Shown: one piece after another, positions 19,296 to 22,591 of the stretch | Numbering within the stretch: the stretch's first letter is position 1 | How the letters are laid out: each line of letters opens with the position of its first letter | Assembly: GCA_021464525.1 (NCBI GenBank) | Contig: JADRCO010001098.1 | Span: forward strand, 1-22,591 | Origin: Rhizophagus sp. LPA8_4_AMF | Lineage: Eukaryota; Glomeromycota; Glomeromycetes; Glomerales; Glomeraceae | Length of the DNA stretch: 22,591 nucleotides | Reading direction: 5' to 3' | The notes under the pieces: model-generated | Seen by the model: only the letters and a program-made list of their open reading frames with translations | What the model was told of the DNA's origin: nothing | Databases searched by the model: none | Position numbers and translations under genes: made by a program

Positions 19296-21409
19296 ATGGC
19301 CACTATTCGAGAAGAAAGAGTTAGTATTCGAGAAGAAAGAATTAGAGTTGCAATTCTTAGAGCACATGCATTATTAGACTTTAATGTTCAAAATAATTTA
19401 GAAAAACAACATAAATTTAAAATGCAAACTGTTCGCGCTGACAAATCTCTTACAGATGTTGAAAAATCATTTGCAGAAAATGACTTAAAAAAAGGATTTG
19501 ATTATCATAAAATTCTTTATAATCAAGGAACAATTAGAATTTGTGAAAATTGTCGCTGTGAACGTTTAGCTACATTATATTGTGAATATTGTGTTCGAAA
19601 ATATTTAAAAAAACATTTTTTAAACTGGGCTTCTGGAAACAATGATGTTGATAATTTATGTCAACTAAAAGCACTTAGACCAGATTTTATAGTAGAATGG
19701 ATTCCTTATAATATATTACAAAATGTTAAATATTTAACTAAAGGTGGATGTTCAGAAATTTATACAGCAGTTTGGATCGATGGACCTTATGAAGAATGGG
19801 ATTCGAAAGAAAAACAATTAAAAAGACTTAGATGGACAAAAGTAGTGCTTAAAAAATTAGAAAATGTTGAAAGTGCCAATAAAAATTGGTTTGATGAGGT
19901 ATATACAGTATACAGTAATTAAAAGCATTTTGAGATTTTTTTTAAAATTTTAATTGCAATTTCTTTTAATTTTTGTAGGGTAGATCTCATCTACAATTAA
20001 GTAGCAAATATGCCCTTATAGTGCAATGCCTTGGTTTAACACAAAATCCATTTAATGGAAATTATATGCTTGTAATGAATCATATGGATATAAATCTAAG
20101 AGAATATTTGCGACAGAATCATAATAAACTTACATGGAAAGAAAGAATTCAAGTTATTGATAGTATACTTGAAGCAGTCTATTTTATTCATTTTGAGAAT
20201 GCAATTCACAGAGATTTACATTCTGGAAATATATTATTTAGTCAACTTAATCAAAGATTTTACGTCAGTGATTTAGGATTCTGTGGACCAGCCAATATAC
20301 CATTGGATAGTATATATGGCAATCTTCCATATATAGCACCTGAAGTCATTGTTTATAAGACATATACTTTTGCATCTGATATTTATTGTATTGGCATGCT
20401 TATGTGGGAAATCACATCTGGACAACCACCTACATAATTACGATCTTGCAATAAAAATAATAAATGGAACGAGACCAAAAATTATACCAGGCACTCCTAT
20501 AGAATATAAGGAATTAATTGAACAATGTTGGGATGCTGATGCAACAAAAAGGCCTGATATTGATACTCTTACTGAAAAAATATCGGATATCTATAGGTTA
20601 AATTGCCAAAATGAAACTTATGAACAGATAATTAGCATTACGAATACTTATAATTGTCATTAAATACAAATTTTAATATAAATTCTAGCTTTACCAATAG
20701 TTCCTTTTTTGACAATTTTAGTATAAGTTCTAGTAATTGGAATGTTAGTAGCAGAGTTTATAATTTTAAAGGTTTACCTGAACCAAGAAATGCAACAAAA
20801 GGTAAGTAATTTTTATTTTATAGTTTACATTTTACAATACAATATTAATTATTAACTTTATTTATTTACTTAATAGAAGGACAAGATGGTAACTATTAAA
20901 ATATGATTAACTTATTATTGTTATTTTTTTTACTATATTAACTTTATTTTTATAGCTTATTATCATAGTATACAATTTGATTTTGATTTACAAGATGGTT
21001 TGATTATTGGTAAGATTAGCAATTAATATATTTTTTTAATCTATAATAATTCTAATTTATATCCATTTATTTTTTAAGAAGAAAACCCTAATAAAAGAAG
21101 TTATTGTAATGGTAATAGATCGTTTTTATAATAATTAATTTAATACAATTCTGTAAATCAAATAATAAATTTTCTTATTTATTACTATAAAATAGATGAC
21201 GAAAAAGATTTGGTTTCTAACTCTAATAAAAGAGTCAATTCAAATAATAATGAAGGTAATTATTACTGAAATTTCATATTTTATTTTATCATTATTAATG
21301 TAAATAAATTATAAATTTAGAAATACGACATCATGAAATTGGATACCAAAATAATATGCAAAGAAATTATGCTACGAGTAAGATGGATCTTAACTATTTA
21401 TTAAATTAA
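19296..21409 (+). CDS. Protein kinase with Cys-rich head and microexon tail (two frameshifts)
   Basis: Exon 1 (19296-19898, 201 residues) starts MATIREER, carries a Cys cluster C83-x2-C86-x-C88-x7-C96-x2-C99, then the family signature WASGNNDVDN and EWIPYNILQNVKYL, a glycine loop GGCSEIY (150-156) and VVLKK with Lys186. An 80-bp intron (19899-19978, phase 0) leads to exon 2 (19979-20801): AIHRDLHSGNIL (HRD 278-280), SDLGF (299-302), IAPEV, SDIYCIGMLMWEITSGQPP. The frame then breaks near 20431; reading continues shifted as HNYDLAIKIINGTRPKIIPG and CWDADATKRPDI, and shifts back near 20655 into a Ser/Asn tail with YNFKGLPEPRNATK. Small exons follow at 20877-20888, 20956-21009, 21079-21111, 21196-21255 and 21321-21409. 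All catalytic motifs are present. Either a recent pseudogene or assembly indels. Tyrosine-kinase-like Ser/Thr kinases of this type are expanded in these fungi; the substrate is unknown. Confidence 0.87.
19302..19343 (+). repeat. 21-bp in-frame tandem repeat at kinase N-terminus
   Basis: ATTCGAGAAGAAAGA occurs twice, 21 bp apart, giving TIREERVS-IREERIR at residues 3-17. It adds one heptad of charged helix and looks like a slippage duplication. Confidence 0.75.
20802..21409 (+). other. Array of phase-1 symmetric microexons in the kinase tail
   Basis: Donors GTAAGT, GTAACT, GTAAGA, GTAATA and GTAATT and AG acceptors define introns of 75, 67, 69, 84 and 65 bp. The exons between them are 12, 54, 33 and 60 nt, all divisible by three, and every junction splits a codon after its first base, G. 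The encoded pieces are EGQD, AYYHSIQFDFDLQDGLII, EENPNKRSYCN and a Lys/Asn/Ser-rich 20-mer. The last exon ends NYLLN-stop at 21407-21409. The 12-nt exon is the least certain. Confidence 0.65.
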
Positions 21410-21725
21410 AGCAATATCATTATTATTTTTGTATTATTTATTTAAAATTATTTAAACACTAAGGCTAGAGTAGCAATAATTGCAAATTTTCTTAGTTTGT
21501 AATTTATATAATTCATTTACTTGCATACAATATATAGAATAGGAATAAACTTATAATTTGAAGAGTTAACATTATTATAGATTTTTTCCGTATTAATGAA
21601 TTGAGAATAATTACTTTGATTATAATATAATCAAACCCAATTATGTACGTTTTTCATTTGTCATTTAAATTATTTGTCATTTGCTGAACACTGCATTGAG
21701 ATGCAGCAGACCCAGTAATTCAGGT
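21410..21725. other. Kinase 3' flank, no gene seen
   Basis: A+T-rich. A CTGCAT-TGAG-ATGCAG hairpin lies at 21691-21706, just outside the neighbouring element. Target-site repeat ATTCAGGT is at 21718-21725. Confidence 0.4.
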
Positions 21726-21949
21726 AGGACACCGAGCTATACATAAAAAGGTAGGGTACGGGTTTGCGTAGAATTGACCAAAATAATCACATAGATCTTT
21801 CCTTTTATAGATATTTCTGGCCGGAATTTATTTCCTTTTTTAGACGCTGACTGGAATTATCATAATTACGGCCCTGAAAAAATGCGTAGAGCTAATAGTA
21901 ATTTTTTTTTTGGCTACACCTTACCTCTATATATATAGCTCGGGGTCCT
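21726..21949. mobile_element. 224-bp MITE with 8-bp target-site duplication (hAT-like)
   Basis: Terminal inverted repeats AGGACACCGAGCTATA and AGGACCCCGAGCTATA (right end reversed) extend about 32 bp with a few mismatches through AGGTA(G/A)GGT. The element is flanked by a perfect 8-bp direct repeat ATTCAGGT at 21718-21725 and 21950-21957. An inner imperfect pair GGCCGGAATT / AATTACGGCC sits near 21812-21870. There is no coding capacity. The 8-bp duplication fits hAT (or P/Merlin-like) transposases acting in trans. Confidence 0.86.
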
Positions 21950-22591
21950 ATTCAGGTGTTCTGCAAGATTCCTTTAGAAGTACGTCTGAAGATAGTTCAT
22001 AACAGTCACTTTAGAGAACTTAAACACAAGACAAATTATGTACAGAAGCATTATAGATGCCTAATATTAAATAATTTTTCAGAATTTTACTTATTTTGAC
22101 AATTCTAAATTGTTATTATTATTTTCAATAATAAGCAAGTCCTAACTAATTGATATTTTTGTTAACACAATTGAAACAATATCATTAATGCTTAAATTAC
22201 AAGTAAGATGATATAAGCATATTAATCTTGTATTTTCATTGACAGAAAGATCAATTATTTCCTCCATAATTATTTTTAATTGTTGAATGAATAAAATATT
22301 ATTAATTATTTTACGTATACATAAAATCCAATTTAGATTTAAATCCTGGATTTTCTTATGTTACTATCGATTTGCGTCGTAGTCACGTGATAGCAACAGA
22401 AAATTATATGTCAGTTTGACGAAATTATAGTGTAAAGCAGTGTTTATAATAGGGTTTATACAAAATACAGTGTATACTTTATTAATAAATAACGCAATAT
22501 AACCAAATTTACGAAAATACAAATCAATAAATCAACGGGTATACAAAAATCATAAAAATAACAATATTGCTGCCTCACTCGGCGATCTGCA
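21950..22591. other. A+T-rich right end, no gene seen
   Basis: No sustained frame. The last 250 bp become slightly more complex (TTTGCGTCGTAGTCACGTGATAGC region), perhaps the promoter side of a gene beyond the window. Confidence 0.3.
22383..22390. promoter_or_regulatory. TCACGTGA palindrome
   Basis: Same 8-mer as at 14796-14803. No annotated start codon lies downstream inside the window, so its role is open. Confidence 0.25.

Noticed and set aside
20349..20437. Apparent Met start of the second kinase reading frame
   Set aside because: This part overlaps the true kinase frame; real coding in the shifted frame begins only near 20433 at HNYDLAIKI.
1..22591. tRNA, rRNA, CRISPR or bacterial operon features
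   Set aside because: No cloverleaf-like B-box sequence, rRNA core or spaced direct repeat was seen on reading both strands; introns show a eukaryotic genome.

Overview
The window looks like nuclear DNA from an arbuscular mycorrhizal fungus (Glomeromycota, Rhizophagus-like). The clues are extreme A+T content, 65-84 bp GT-AG introns, and two gene families that are hugely expanded in these fungi: BTB-BACK-TLDc proteins and Cys-rich-headed protein kinases ending in a Ser/Asn-rich tail. This assignment rests on family style, not on a database search.

Layout. Positions 1-336 are the right end of a DNA transposon with subterminal repeats. Positions 350-6665 are a graveyard of decayed coding sequence, almost all on the minus strand. 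It includes a recognisable spliced 3' gene end at 1453-2450 and open stretches broken by stops and frameshifts; none could be named. Positions 6666-11920 are mostly A+T-rich non-coding DNA with one higher-GC decayed coding patch (about 8.27-8.64 kb), minisatellites (9371-9640), a small hairpin, a pyrimidine tract (10825-10915) and a GC-richer degenerate tandem repeat (10999-11300).

The main system spans 11921-21409. An intact two-exon BTB-BACK-TLDc gene (15947-17458, minus) sits head-to-head with a multi-exon kinase gene (19296-21409, plus) across a 1.8-kb shared intergenic region. The BTB gene plus the whole intergenic region, ending about 60 bp before the kinase start codon, is duplicated at 11921-14852. 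That second copy has a pseudogenised BTB gene and kinase upstream DNA with no kinase attached. A 512-bp inverted-repeat element lies between the copies. The kinase has two opposite frameshifts around its C-lobe, yet its 3' tail is built from a row of tiny exons, all in phase 1 and all multiples of three.

The right end (21410-22591) holds a 224-bp element with a perfect 8-bp target-site duplication and otherwise A+T-rich sequence. No tRNA, rRNA, CRISPR or bacterial feature was seen.
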